From Berkiella_A sp963976875 (GTDB lineage Bacteria > Pseudomonadota > Gammaproteobacteria > Berkiellales > Berkiellaceae), in NCBI GenBank assembly GCA_963976875.1, contig CAXBML010000003.1, positions 62,001 through 126,000 of the forward strand: DNA of 64,000 nucleotides. The letters are read 5' to 3'. The translations under genes were made by a program, and so were the position numbers. Under the pieces are notes generated by a model that saw only the letters and a program-made list of their open reading frames with translations, was not told the origin of the DNA and searched no databases. Of the stretch, positions 53,216 to 61,694 are shown in pieces (within the stretch, counting starts at the first letter, position 1; every line of letters begins with the position of its first letter).

Positions 53216-53772
53216 TGATTAAAGAAATTGAAAGCGATGCAAAAACCAGAATGGCTAAAAGCATTCAAGGGTTAGAAGGTAATCTTGCTAAGCTAAGAGC
53301 CGGGCGTGCCCATCCTAGCCTTTTAGATTCGATAATGGTTTCTTACTATGGTAATGATACTCCTCTGAGCCAAGTTGCAGCAGTTCACCTGGATGGCGCT
53401 TTATGTCTGAGCGTGAAACCATGGGAAAAGCAAATGGTTCAGGCGGTTGAAAAAGCGATACGTATTTCAGATTTAGGATTAAATCCTGCAACGAGTGGCG
53501 ATGTTATCCGCGTACCGATCCCGCCTTTAAGTGAAGAGCGCCGTAAAGAACTGATTAAAAAAGTCAAGGCGGAAGGGGAACAATCAAAAGTAGCTATTCG
53601 GAATGTTCGCCGCGATTGTAACGCGAGTTTCAAAGAGCTTCAAAAAGACAAAGAAATTAGTGAAGACGAGCAGCGTAAAGGCGAAGATGCTATACAAAAA
53701 TTGACAGACAGTTATATTAAAAAAGTTGATGAGGTTCTTGCTGTAAAAGAAAAGGACTTGATGGCGATTTAG
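53215..53772 (+). CDS. frr: Ribosome recycling factor
   Basis: The 185-residue protein starts MIKEIESDAKTRM as other RRFs do and has LAKLRAGRAHPSLLDSI and NVRRDCNASFKELQKDKEISEDEQ. The second of two consecutive ATG codons (53215) is preferred for spacing to GAGG; 53212 would add one Met. It splits post-termination ribosomes with EF-G. Confidence 0.98.
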   Translation: MIKEIESDAKTRMAKSIQGLEGNLAKLRAGRAHPSLLDSIMVSYYGNDTPLSQVAAVHLDGALCLSVKPWEKQMVQAVEKAIRISDLGLNPATSGDVIRVPIPPLSEERRKELIKKVKAEGEQSKVAIRNVRRDCNASFKELQKDKEISEDEQRKGEDAIQKLTDSYIKKVDEVLAVKEKDLMAI

Positions 53773-53804
53773 ATAACCCTAATATTAAACGGATATAACA
53801 ATTT

Positions 53805-54587
53805 GTGAATAAGCAGTTTTTGGATAATACTGGATTGTTGGCCGGCGAACAAAATATGCCCAAACATGTGGCTGTTGTAATGGATGGCAACGGTCGTTGG
53901 GCTCAACAGCAAAATATGAGCCGTACATCGGGCCATAGAAAGGGAGTAGACAGTGCTTGGTCATTGGTTAAGAGCTGTCTTGCTTATGACATTCCAAACC
54001 TAACGTTGTTTGCTTTTGGCCAAGAAAACTGGAAACGTCCTTCACAAGAGGTGAGAAATATTTTTCGTATTTTTTATCTTGCTCTCAAAAGAGAAATTTC
54101 TAGATTACATAACGAGAGTGTTAAGCTCAGAGTGGTCGGTGATAGAAGCGCATTAGCACCCGCTTTACGAGATGCGATTGAAGCAGGTGAGAACTTGACG
54201 CAACATAATACCGCTTTGACTCTAAATATTGCAGTCAACTACAGTGGGCGCTGGGATATTATGCAGGCGGTGAACCAACTTTTAACTCATCGACTTGCAC
54301 AAGGAGATGTAGACACCACGCCTGTTAGTGAGAGTGATTTAGAACGATATTTATCGTTTTATGGTCTGCCTGAGCCTGAGCTTTTTATTCGCACCAGCGG
54401 TGTGCAGCGAATGAGTAATTTTATGTTGTGGAATCTTGCTTACAGTGAGATGTATTTTACACCGACGTTATGGCCTGAATTTGATCTCGATGTTTTTAAA
54501 AAAGCATTAACGTTTTATGCCGGTTGCGAACGTCGATTTGGACTAACTTCAGAGCAGGTTGCATTATGCTCAAATACCGAATTCTAA
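53805..54587 (+). CDS. uppS: Undecaprenyl diphosphate synthase
   Basis: The 260-residue protein has HVAVVMDGNGRWAQQ (catalytic Asp27), FAFGQENWKRP and FIRTSGVQRMSNFMLWNLAYSEMYF. It makes the C55 lipid carrier for peptidoglycan. At residue 200 Val replaces the Glu of the usual RTGGExRISN motif (Glu198 in the E. coli enzyme, near the pyrophosphate site), while both Arg and Ser are kept. Starts with GTG; overlaps cdsA by 22 bases. Confidence 0.96.
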   Translation: MNKQFLDNTGLLAGEQNMPKHVAVVMDGNGRWAQQQNMSRTSGHRKGVDSAWSLVKSCLAYDIPNLTLFAFGQENWKRPSQEVRNIFRIFYLALKREISRLHNESVKLRVVGDRSALAPALRDAIEAGENLTQHNTALTLNIAVNYSGRWDIMQAVNQLLTHRLAQGDVDTTPVSESDLERYLSFYGLPEPELFIRTSGVQRMSNFMLWNLAYSEMYFTPTLWPEFDLDVFKKALTFYAGCERRFGLTSEQVALCSNTEF

Positions 54588-55396
54588 CCGCTATTGTCTT
54601 AATCCCTTTTGTTTTGTGGGGTGTTTTAAAACTGCCTTCTGTGCCTTTTCAAATAGTGGTTGCCTTATCGATATTTTTAGGTGGGACAGAGTGGGCAAAC
54701 TTAACATTCCATAAAAATCGAGATAAATGGGCTTTTCTATTTTTTCTGGGTTTAACGATGTCACTATATTACTTCCTGCCAATAGGATGGCTATTGCCCG
54801 TCGCCTTGGTTTTTTGGCTATTTCCTATACTGACGGTTTTACGGTATCGTTCAGATAGACTCAATAGCTTTCATACGCCTTGCATAAGTGCGCTCAGTGG
54901 TTTCATGGTTTTAGGCTTTGCGTTTATGAGTTTATGTTATATTCAAGCGCAAGCCTATGGCGGTTATCTATTGTTGACTTTATTTGCTTTTATTTGGATG
55001 AGTGATACTGCGGCCTATTTTGTGGGACGCGCTTTGGGGCAAAATAAATTGTCTCCCGTTAGCCCAGGTAAAACCATAGAAGGTTGTTTAGGGGGGGTAT
55101 TTGGATCGGCTATTGTGGGGGGCGGCACTTATGCTCTCTGGCACTATTGCATCGCCATCAACCAATTAGATGGTCAAGCTTTGCCCTTTGTATTGCAAAA
55201 TATATTTTTGTGGTTGGGATTGGGCATCTTGATTGCAATAGTTTCAATTTTAGGCGATCTGTTTGAAAGTTTGCTTAAACGTAATAAAGGTGCTAAAGAC
55301 AGCGGGCGTATTTTGCCAGGCCATGGTGGAATTCTCGATCGTATTGATAGCTTATTGCCAACATTGCCTATCTTTGCATTTGCTTTACAGTTTTAA
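54566..55396 (+). CDS. cdsA: Phosphatidate cytidylyltransferase
   Basis: The 276-residue protein has about eight membrane helices and the C-terminal CDP-diglyceride synthase signature SLLKRNKGAKDSGRILPGHGGILDRIDSLLP. It makes CDP-diacylglycerol. The ATG at 54566 (MLKYRILTAIVLIPFVL) is the family start; the frame extends back to 54524 inside uppS. Confidence 0.97.
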   Translation: MLKYRILTAIVLIPFVLWGVLKLPSVPFQIVVALSIFLGGTEWANLTFHKNRDKWAFLFFLGLTMSLYYFLPIGWLLPVALVFWLFPILTVLRYRSDRLNSFHTPCISALSGFMVLGFAFMSLCYIQAQAYGGYLLLTLFAFIWMSDTAAYFVGRALGQNKLSPVSPGKTIEGCLGGVFGSAIVGGGTYALWHYCIAINQLDGQALPFVLQNIFLWLGLGILIAIVSILGDLFESLLKRNKGAKDSGRILPGHGGILDRIDSLLPTLPIFAFALQF

Positions 55397-55420
55397 TTAT
55401 TTTATTCAAGGTTATTTTTT

Positions 55421-56599
55421 ATGACGCAAGGTATTTGTATTTTAGGCGCCACCGGCTCTATAGGACAAAATACTTTGAAGGTTATCGCAAAACATCCTGA
55501 GCAATTTCATATTGAAGCGCTTACGGCGAATACGGCTTTCAAAATACTTTTTGAACAATGCCTAAAGTTTCAACCCAAATTTGCTGTGATGGCAAATGAT
55601 GCTGCTGCAAAGCAGTTAAAAGATTTATTAGATAATGTAAAGCCAAAACTGGATATTACTGTTTTATCAGGCGAGCAAGCTTTAATTGATGTGGCCGCAC
55701 TGGCGTCAGTAGATAAAGTCATGTCAGCCATTGTGGGTGCCAAAGGGCTATTGCCGACGTTATCAGCCATCAAAGCAGGCAAAACAGTCTTAATTGCCAA
55801 TAAAGAACCATTGGTGATGGCTGGATCATTTATGTTAGATGCAGCTCAAAAATATGGTGCCACAGTATTACCCGTAGACAGTGAGCATAATGCCATTTTT
55901 CAATGTTTGCCTGATAATTATCAGGCAGGCACAAGTCCCAAAAATATTTATAAAGTTCATTTGACTGCTTCAGGTGGGCCATTTCTAAATTGGGATATCA
56001 AACAGTTTTCTGATATCACGCCGACATTGGCCTGTGATCATCCTACTTGGGATATGGGACCCAAAATCTCAGTCGATAGTGCCACACTGATGAATAAAGG
56101 ACTTGAAGTCATAGAAGCGTGCTATTTATTTGGTTTATCTCCGGATCAAATTCAGGTTGTTATCCATCCAGAAAGTATTGTGCACTCTTTGGTAGAGTAT
56201 ATTGATGGCTCCTATTTGGCACAAATGGGCTCGCACGATATGCGTGTTGCAATTGCGCATAGCTTAGCTTGGCCTAAAAGAATGACTTCTGGTGCCCCTA
56301 GATTGGATTTATTCAGTGTGGGCCAGCTTAATTTTAGCCCTCCCGATACCGCAAAATTTCGATGTTTGGCTTTGGCTTTTGAGGCTCTTAAATTGGGTGG
56401 CGCTGCGCCTGCTATTCTAAATGCCAGTAATGAAGTGGCTGTACACGCATTTTTAACGGAACGCGTGCGCTTTGATCAAATTCCCGCTATGATAGAAAGT
56501 GTGTTGAATAAATATTATGATTTGAAAATCACAAGTATCGAAGACGCAATCTATGCCGATCAATTGGCTAGGCAGTATGCCCTAAGCTTAAGTGAATAA
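55421..56599 (+). CDS. dxr: 1-deoxy-D-xylulose 5-phosphate reductoisomerase
   Basis: The 392-residue enzyme has ILGATGSIGQNTLKVI (NADPH fold), LIANKEPLVMAG, PVDSEHNAIFQCL, LTASGGPF, HPTWDMGPKISVDSATLMNKGLEVIEA, and the complete C-terminal domain. It commits to isoprenoid synthesis (MEP pathway), supplying precursors for UppS. Starts 24 bases after cdsA. Confidence 0.98.
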   Translation: MTQGICILGATGSIGQNTLKVIAKHPEQFHIEALTANTAFKILFEQCLKFQPKFAVMANDAAAKQLKDLLDNVKPKLDITVLSGEQALIDVAALASVDKVMSAIVGAKGLLPTLSAIKAGKTVLIANKEPLVMAGSFMLDAAQKYGATVLPVDSEHNAIFQCLPDNYQAGTSPKNIYKVHLTASGGPFLNWDIKQFSDITPTLACDHPTWDMGPKISVDSATLMNKGLEVIEACYLFGLSPDQIQVVIHPESIVHSLVEYIDGSYLAQMGSHDMRVAIAHSLAWPKRMTSGAPRLDLFSVGQLNFSPPDTAKFRCLALAFEALKLGGAAPAILNASNEVAVHAFLTERVRFDQIPAMIESVLNKYYDLKITSIEDAIYADQLARQYALSLSE

Positions 56600-56631
56600 A
56601 ATTCAAGTTCATAAATTGTGAGATTAATTTT

Positions 56632-57993
56632 ATGACCAGTATCCTCATAACCATATTTTCATTTTTAGCCGCTATTGCGATTTTGGTTGCCTTCCATGAG
56701 TTTGGTCATTTTTGGGTAGCAAGGCGCTTGGGCGTAAAAGTACTGAGATTCTCGGTGGGATTTGGGCGCAAATTAATATCCTGGACGGGTAAAGACGGCA
56801 CTGAGTATGTGATTGCCGCAATTCCTCTAGGTGGATACGTAAAAATGCTCGATGAACGTGAAGACAATGTTCAGCCTGAAGAGCAAGGACAAGCCTTTAA
56901 CTGCAAGCCACTTTGGGTGCGTACAGCAGTAGTTGCAGCAGGACCGATTTTTAATTTTATTTTTGCCATATTAGCTTATTGGCTAATGTTTATGATTGGG
57001 ATTACTGGCACGATTCCTAAGGTAGGGACTGTGGTGCCTAGTTCTATTGCGGCTCAAGCAGGGGTTAGTTCGGGGGACCAAATACTAACTGTAGATCATC
57101 AAAAAACCAGAACTTGGTCAGATGTCGCCAAAACGATTATGCCTCGGTTGGGCGATAGTGATTATTTGCGTTTTGAGCTCAAGGCTGACAATGGCGAGCA
57201 TAAAATTGCGAACTTAAACTTAATAGACTGGACAATGGATCGAGAGAATCCTGATTTGTTCAATTCATTAGGTATAACGCCATACTTTCCTGAAATCCCG
57301 CCTATTGTTCATGAAACACAAATGGGCGAGCCTGCAGTCGCAGCTGGATTTTTAGCGGGCGATATTGTTTTATCCGTTGACGGTAAAGAAGTCAAACAGT
57401 GGTTAGATTTTACCCAAGTAGTTGAAAAAAGTGCGAATCAGTCATTGGATATTGTGGTTCAAAGAGAAGAAGGCTATACAAAATTATTAAAGCTAGTGCC
57501 TCGACAATATGACTTGGGGAACAATCAAAGCAAAGGTTACGCAGGTTTACTGGTTAAAATACCTGAGCTAGACAAATCATTACAATGGGTTGAGCGGTTT
57601 AATCCTTGGGATGCTTTTACGGCGAGTGTGCAAAAAACTGCAGATTTTATTGTCATCAGTTTTAAAATGATTGGCAAAATGGTAGTGGGGGATATTGGGT
57701 TATATAATCTGAGTGGACCTATTACGATTGCCCAAGGCGCAGGGGTTTCTGCTAGCATTGGTTTTGAATATTATTTAAATTTTCTTGCGATGATTAGCAT
57801 TAGTTTGGGGGTGATTAATCTTTTGCCCATTCCAATCTTAGATGGTGGGCATTTATTGTATTACGCGATTGAATTTTTCACCAGAAAGCCTGTTTCAGAA
57901 AAAGTCCAAATATTTGGCTTTAAACTGGGCATGATGTTTTTGATATTTATCATGACCGTTGCTTTTTATAATGATTTATTGCGGATGTTTTGA
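56632..57993 (+). CDS. rseP: RseP site-2 zinc metalloprotease
   Basis: The 453-residue protein has HEFGH at residues 22-26 in the first membrane helix, two PDZ domains (about 115-190 and 205-290), and the C-terminal LLPIPILDGGHLLYY motif with the third zinc ligand. RseP cleaves anti-sigma-E and clears signal-peptide remnants. In most gammaproteobacteria bamA follows directly; here 3.7 kb intervene. Confidence 0.97.
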   Translation: MTSILITIFSFLAAIAILVAFHEFGHFWVARRLGVKVLRFSVGFGRKLISWTGKDGTEYVIAAIPLGGYVKMLDEREDNVQPEEQGQAFNCKPLWVRTAVVAAGPIFNFIFAILAYWLMFMIGITGTIPKVGTVVPSSIAAQAGVSSGDQILTVDHQKTRTWSDVAKTIMPRLGDSDYLRFELKADNGEHKIANLNLIDWTMDRENPDLFNSLGITPYFPEIPPIVHETQMGEPAVAAGFLAGDIVLSVDGKEVKQWLDFTQVVEKSANQSLDIVVQREEGYTKLLKLVPRQYDLGNNQSKGYAGLLVKIPELDKSLQWVERFNPWDAFTASVQKTADFIVISFKMIGKMVVGDIGLYNLSGPITIAQGAGVSASIGFEYYLNFLAMISISLGVINLLPIPILDGGHLLYYAIEFFTRKPVSEKVQIFGFKLGMMFLIFIMTVAFYNDLLRMF

Positions 57994-58014
57994 AATAAAT
58001 CAATAAATTTTAAT

Positions 58015-59211
58015 TTATGGTTTGTTCGGTATAGAGTTTTTGTCTTCCATATATTTTATAAATCGTGTGATTTGCTCAATAAGTCTTTCTTTAGTTAATA
58101 TAGGTGCTACCTTAGTAATATCTTCACCTTCTTCACTTCTCATTAATATATACGGTTCAACAGTATCTATGGGGGGGTAGGTAATAACAAGAGTAGCGAC
58201 CATATCATCAGGATCTGACATTAAGCGATGACTTAAGTTGTGACGATGAAAATAGCCATAGCCATCATCAATGTCATATATAACAGGGAAACTTAAATGT
58301 TTTAAGCCTACTTTTTTTAAGCCGTATTCTCCAGATATATTAGGCATAGTAACATAGCTTTCATGTACAGATAAAATATCAATAAAATCTTTTTCAGATA
58401 AATCTAACTTTTCAATAATTTCATTTTTAGTATATATATTTTTTTTATCTATACTGCAGCGAAATTTCTTTTTTTGAAATTTTGATTTACCATACATAGC
58501 ATTTTCAATAGCACTCAGGCTATTGTAAATTTTATCTTGCTCTTCTTTGGGTAGTTTGCTTAGTTTTTCAGTCAAGCGTATATACGATAGTTTTTCACCT
58601 TCTCGAACATCACTTGTAACATAGAGTTGATCCTCAAAGCCACCAGAAAACATTTTTGAAGCAAAATCCCATTTGTGAACATGCTTATCTTCAAGGATTA
58701 GTTTTTGCGCAGTACCTTCTTTATTGGGCCACCAAAGGTGCAATCGAACTTTATAATTTTTGTCCTTAGGGCCTACCAATAAGACTATTTTTGTAAATCC
58801 CATAACATGGATATATGATCTTTTCGCCATAGCTTCAAGAAGATCATTATCTTGTAAGGCAGATTTCAATATTTGAATTAAAGAATGGGGTGTTATTTTT
58901 TGCATTATTTCATTATTAATATCTGCCGGTGCGATATTCTTCTTTTCAAAAAAATCTTCTACTTTTTCTTGAAGAGTATTAATATTGGTAATATCTGACT
59001 TTATATCTTTTTGAGGCTTAAAAATAATAAAACTATTTTCAGGCAAAATATCTGGTGATTGCTGGTACTCTTTCTTCTCACCCGACATTAACTCTTTCGT
59101 GGAGATACAACTATCTTCAACATCTAATAAGAAAAAAGAATCCGCATCAATTGCAAATAAAGATGGTGAAAAAGCGGCTAAGAGTGTAATTACTGCTATA
59201 TGGTGTTTCAT
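58015..59211 (-). CDS. Secreted protein with cupin-like HxHxW motif
   Basis: The 398-residue protein has a signal peptide (MKHHIAVITLLAAFSPSLFA). Mid-protein, RLHLWWP (156-162) and HVHKWDFASKMFSGG (177-190) recall a cupin-like family with HDHRWDFAS, so His177/His179 may bind a metal. A later YFHRHNLSHRLMSD could add ligands. The C-terminal tail is acidic then helical. It is AT-rich, in minus orientation, and splits rseP from bamA, suggesting insertion. Function unknown. Confidence 0.75.
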   Translation of the reverse strand: MKHHIAVITLLAAFSPSLFAIDADSFFLLDVEDSCISTKELMSGEKKEYQQSPDILPENSFIIFKPQKDIKSDITNINTLQEKVEDFFEKKNIAPADINNEIMQKITPHSLIQILKSALQDNDLLEAMAKRSYIHVMGFTKIVLLVGPKDKNYKVRLHLWWPNKEGTAQKLILEDKHVHKWDFASKMFSGGFEDQLYVTSDVREGEKLSYIRLTEKLSKLPKEEQDKIYNSLSAIENAMYGKSKFQKKKFRCSIDKKNIYTKNEIIEKLDLSEKDFIDILSVHESYVTMPNISGEYGLKKVGLKHLSFPVIYDIDDGYGYFHRHNLSHRLMSDPDDMVATLVITYPPIDTVEPYILMRSEEGEDITKVAPILTKERLIEQITRFIKYMEDKNSIPNKP

Positions 59212-59355
59212 GTTTTACTCTCAGTATCTCTAATTATCCGATAATATGATTAAGTCTAGATGACAGGTGTTAGTAAAACAACTTTCCGCTTGAGCTGTTT
59301 TGATATATACTGTCACTTACAAAATTTTGTACTTGTTGCGTTTGACTTGAAGTTT

Positions 59356-59376
59356 GAATAATGTGAATTATTATTC
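59356..59376. promoter_or_regulatory. Inverted repeat in promoter region of the EEP-family gene
   Basis: GAATAAT and ATTATTC separated by seven bases, just after TTGACT, about 80 bases before the next gene. It could be an operator; no factor is identified. Confidence 0.3.
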
Positions 59377-59455
59377 GCATGCTAGGTTAGCTTCGAGAAT
59401 AACCGTAAGGCGGGTAAACATTTATACAAAAATTAGCGTTTTGGAGTAGTGGAAT

Positions 59456-60502
59456 ATGATGGGCGGCACAAAATCTTTAACTTATGATGTGGTTATTAGC
59501 CCACTATTTACAGCTGTATTAAAACCAGCTCGGTTTATTAAAAATAAATTTCTACCATTATTTGGTAGTGGCTCATGGAAAGAGATGTCTTCATCCCAAA
59601 TTGAGTCTGCTGAGGCAAGCTCCATTCAAACTAGTCCTAAAGAAATGAAACTTTTAACTTATAATATTTGGGGTGCTCCACAAGATAGCGGTAGCCCATA
59701 CTTTAAATTTCCTGAGCGCTCTGCTGCAGTATTAAAAATTATTAAAAGTGAAGAGCCAGATGTTATTTGTTTACAAGAAGTATCGGCCGATTGGGCTGAA
59801 GCGATATTAAATAATCCTTATATCAGAGATAACTTTTATAGTACTGATTTTAATTCCGAGCGTGTCAAGTCTTACTTTGGGCTTAGTCAGATAATACTGT
59901 CAAAATACCCAATTATCTCTGCTAAGGTTTATGGCTTGCCTGGTTATGAAATCTATACATTATTACAAGCTGAACTTCAGGTTGGACCTAGTAAAGTATC
60001 AGTGAATAATGTGCACTTGCATTCGAGTAAACAATATTCTACATTCAGAAAAGCACAGCTCGAGACTATGTTTAAGATCTTAGGTGAAGGAGGGGAGCAG
60101 ACTCAAATAGTCGCCGGAGATTTTAATTTTGGGGATGATGCTGAAGAAAATAGGCATATCTCTAAAGCATTTGATGACCTCTGGCTTAAACTGAAAAATG
60201 GCGATCCTGGTTATACAGAAGATACAGATATTAATAAAATGCGATTGAACTTTAAACAAGCATCAAAGCAAGAACGTTATGATCGTGTGTTGTTAAATGG
60301 AAATGACAATGAATATTTAAAGCCAGCCTTTATAAAAAAAATAGGAACAAGACCAATTGATGGTGGGGCCGATACCTGGCCTTCAGATCACTTTGGTTTA
60401 TTAACACAATTTGATTTATTGAGTAAGACAAAAAAATCAAAGCAAGAAAAATCTCCCCCGGATAGAGAAAAAAAATTATCTCCTGTCTCGCTTAGTAAAT
60501 AA
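59456..60502 (+). CDS. Endonuclease/exonuclease/phosphatase-family protein
   Basis: The 348-residue protein carries all EEP catalytic motifs: LTYNIWG (Asn70), VICLQEVS (Glu108), NNVHLHS, VAGDFNFGDD (Asp222, Asn224) and PSDHFGLL (Asp311, His312). These are seen in DNases, sphingomyelinases, inositol phosphatases and TDP2. There is no clear signal peptide, a hydrophilic 60-residue N-terminus and a Lys/Ser-rich C-terminal tail. The substrate cannot be told. GGAG ribosome site. It could be a host-directed phosphodiesterase. Confidence 0.85.
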   Translation: MMGGTKSLTYDVVISPLFTAVLKPARFIKNKFLPLFGSGSWKEMSSSQIESAEASSIQTSPKEMKLLTYNIWGAPQDSGSPYFKFPERSAAVLKIIKSEEPDVICLQEVSADWAEAILNNPYIRDNFYSTDFNSERVKSYFGLSQIILSKYPIISAKVYGLPGYEIYTLLQAELQVGPSKVSVNNVHLHSSKQYSTFRKAQLETMFKILGEGGEQTQIVAGDFNFGDDAEENRHISKAFDDLWLKLKNGDPGYTEDTDINKMRLNFKQASKQERYDRVLLNGNDNEYLKPAFIKKIGTRPIDGGADTWPSDHFGLLTQFDLLSKTKKSKQEKSPPDREKKLSPVSLSK

Positions 60503-60652
60503 TTTAGTATTGAGTCACTTTTTTATTTGAACCACGATAGGGAGAGGCATGATTTACTGCATAACTATAGTTTAACTCAGCATATCTCTGAGTCGGAAAA
60601 ATTCTGCTGCTATATTTTAATAATATACTTTTCAAATATAGCATAGGTGCTT

Positions 60653-61447
60653 ATGCACGCAAAAAAAGCAATCGGAATACTGGGTGGCGTTGGGCCTGAG
60701 GCGGGTGTTTGCTTGGAGCACTATATTTTAGAGGAAACCCGCAAACAAAATCATCCGCAAAGTGATCAAGAACATATTCAAACCTTTCATTTATCCTGCC
60801 CGGATATGATCTCTGACCGTTCGACGTACTTGAACTTCAAAAATAGTGATGCGCCAAACCCCGCGGAAGGCGCGATAGAAGTTATGGAGTTATTTGAGGT
60901 GATGGCAGCTCATCAACATGAAGAGCTCTATGTTGGTATTCCTTGTAATACATTTCATGCGGCTAAAATTTTCCAAAAACTTGAAGCGCTCATGAGTGAT
61001 AAGCATTTAGATCATTTGCATTTGATTAATATGATAGAGGAAACAGGCAAGGCTATAAAAGAAAAATTTAGTCATATGCATAAAATTGGTTTGATTTCTA
61101 CAACAGGAACGCGTGAAGCAAAAATATACCATGACATTTTAATACCAATGGGATTTGAAGTAATTGAAGTCTCAGTTTCTGAGCAACATAAAGTGCACGA
61201 TACGATTTATAATTTAAGTTGGGGAATTAAATCTGGAATGCATAATAAAGAAAAAACACGCAAAAACATGCTAGCGTTTGTTGATGTTTTAATCCAGCAA
61301 GGAGCCGAGAGCATTATTTTAGGTTGCACAGAAATTCCATTAGTTCTAACAGAATTACATATTCAGACTGTCCCGTTAATTGATCCAATGCGAATATTGG
61401 CGGAACGTTTAGTACATAATGCAACTGAGAAAACAGGACAGTCATAA
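60653..61447 (+). CDS. Aspartate/glutamate racemase family protein
   Basis: The 264-residue protein has KAIGILGGVGPEAGV at the N-terminus, Cys98 in VGIPCNTFHA and Cys225 in IILGCTEIPLVL, the two catalytic cysteines of Asp/Glu racemases. ATG at 60653 follows AGG; a GTG at 60647 is possible. The last residues TGQS and the TAA fall in a GGACAGTC repeat, so the 3' end may have been reset by the repeat. It may supply a D-amino acid. Confidence 0.88.
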   Translation: MHAKKAIGILGGVGPEAGVCLEHYILEETRKQNHPQSDQEHIQTFHLSCPDMISDRSTYLNFKNSDAPNPAEGAIEVMELFEVMAAHQHEELYVGIPCNTFHAAKIFQKLEALMSDKHLDHLHLINMIEETGKAIKEKFSHMHKIGLISTTGTREAKIYHDILIPMGFEVIEVSVSEQHKVHDTIYNLSWGIKSGMHNKEKTRKNMLAFVDVLIQQGAESIILGCTEIPLVLTELHIQTVPLIDPMRILAERLVHNATEKTGQS

Positions 61448-61490
61448 ATATATACAATTCTAAGTAACTCTAAGTAACTTAAGACAGTCA
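61435..61490 (+). repeat. GGACAGTC repeat at the racemase 3' end, plus variant
   Basis: AGGACAGTCATAA at 61435-61447 includes the racemase stop. A variant AAGACAGTCAC lies at 61481-61491. Both are followed by AAATATAT. The rest of the gap to bamA (61694) has no gene. Confidence 0.75.
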
Positions 61491-61694
61491 CAAATATATT
61501 AGCCCGATAACAAATAAAAACGCTTTATAAAAGCTTTTAGCTGCTATTTTTACCCCTTACTTTTATTCTTTGCTGTGTTAGTATGGCGCCTCTATAGCTA
61601 TATTTTAAAGAATGTTTTTGCTAGTTGAACGAATCAATTGCATCTATAAAAATTAAGAAAATAACAACAATAAATCTGGTGTAAAGAAAGAAGT

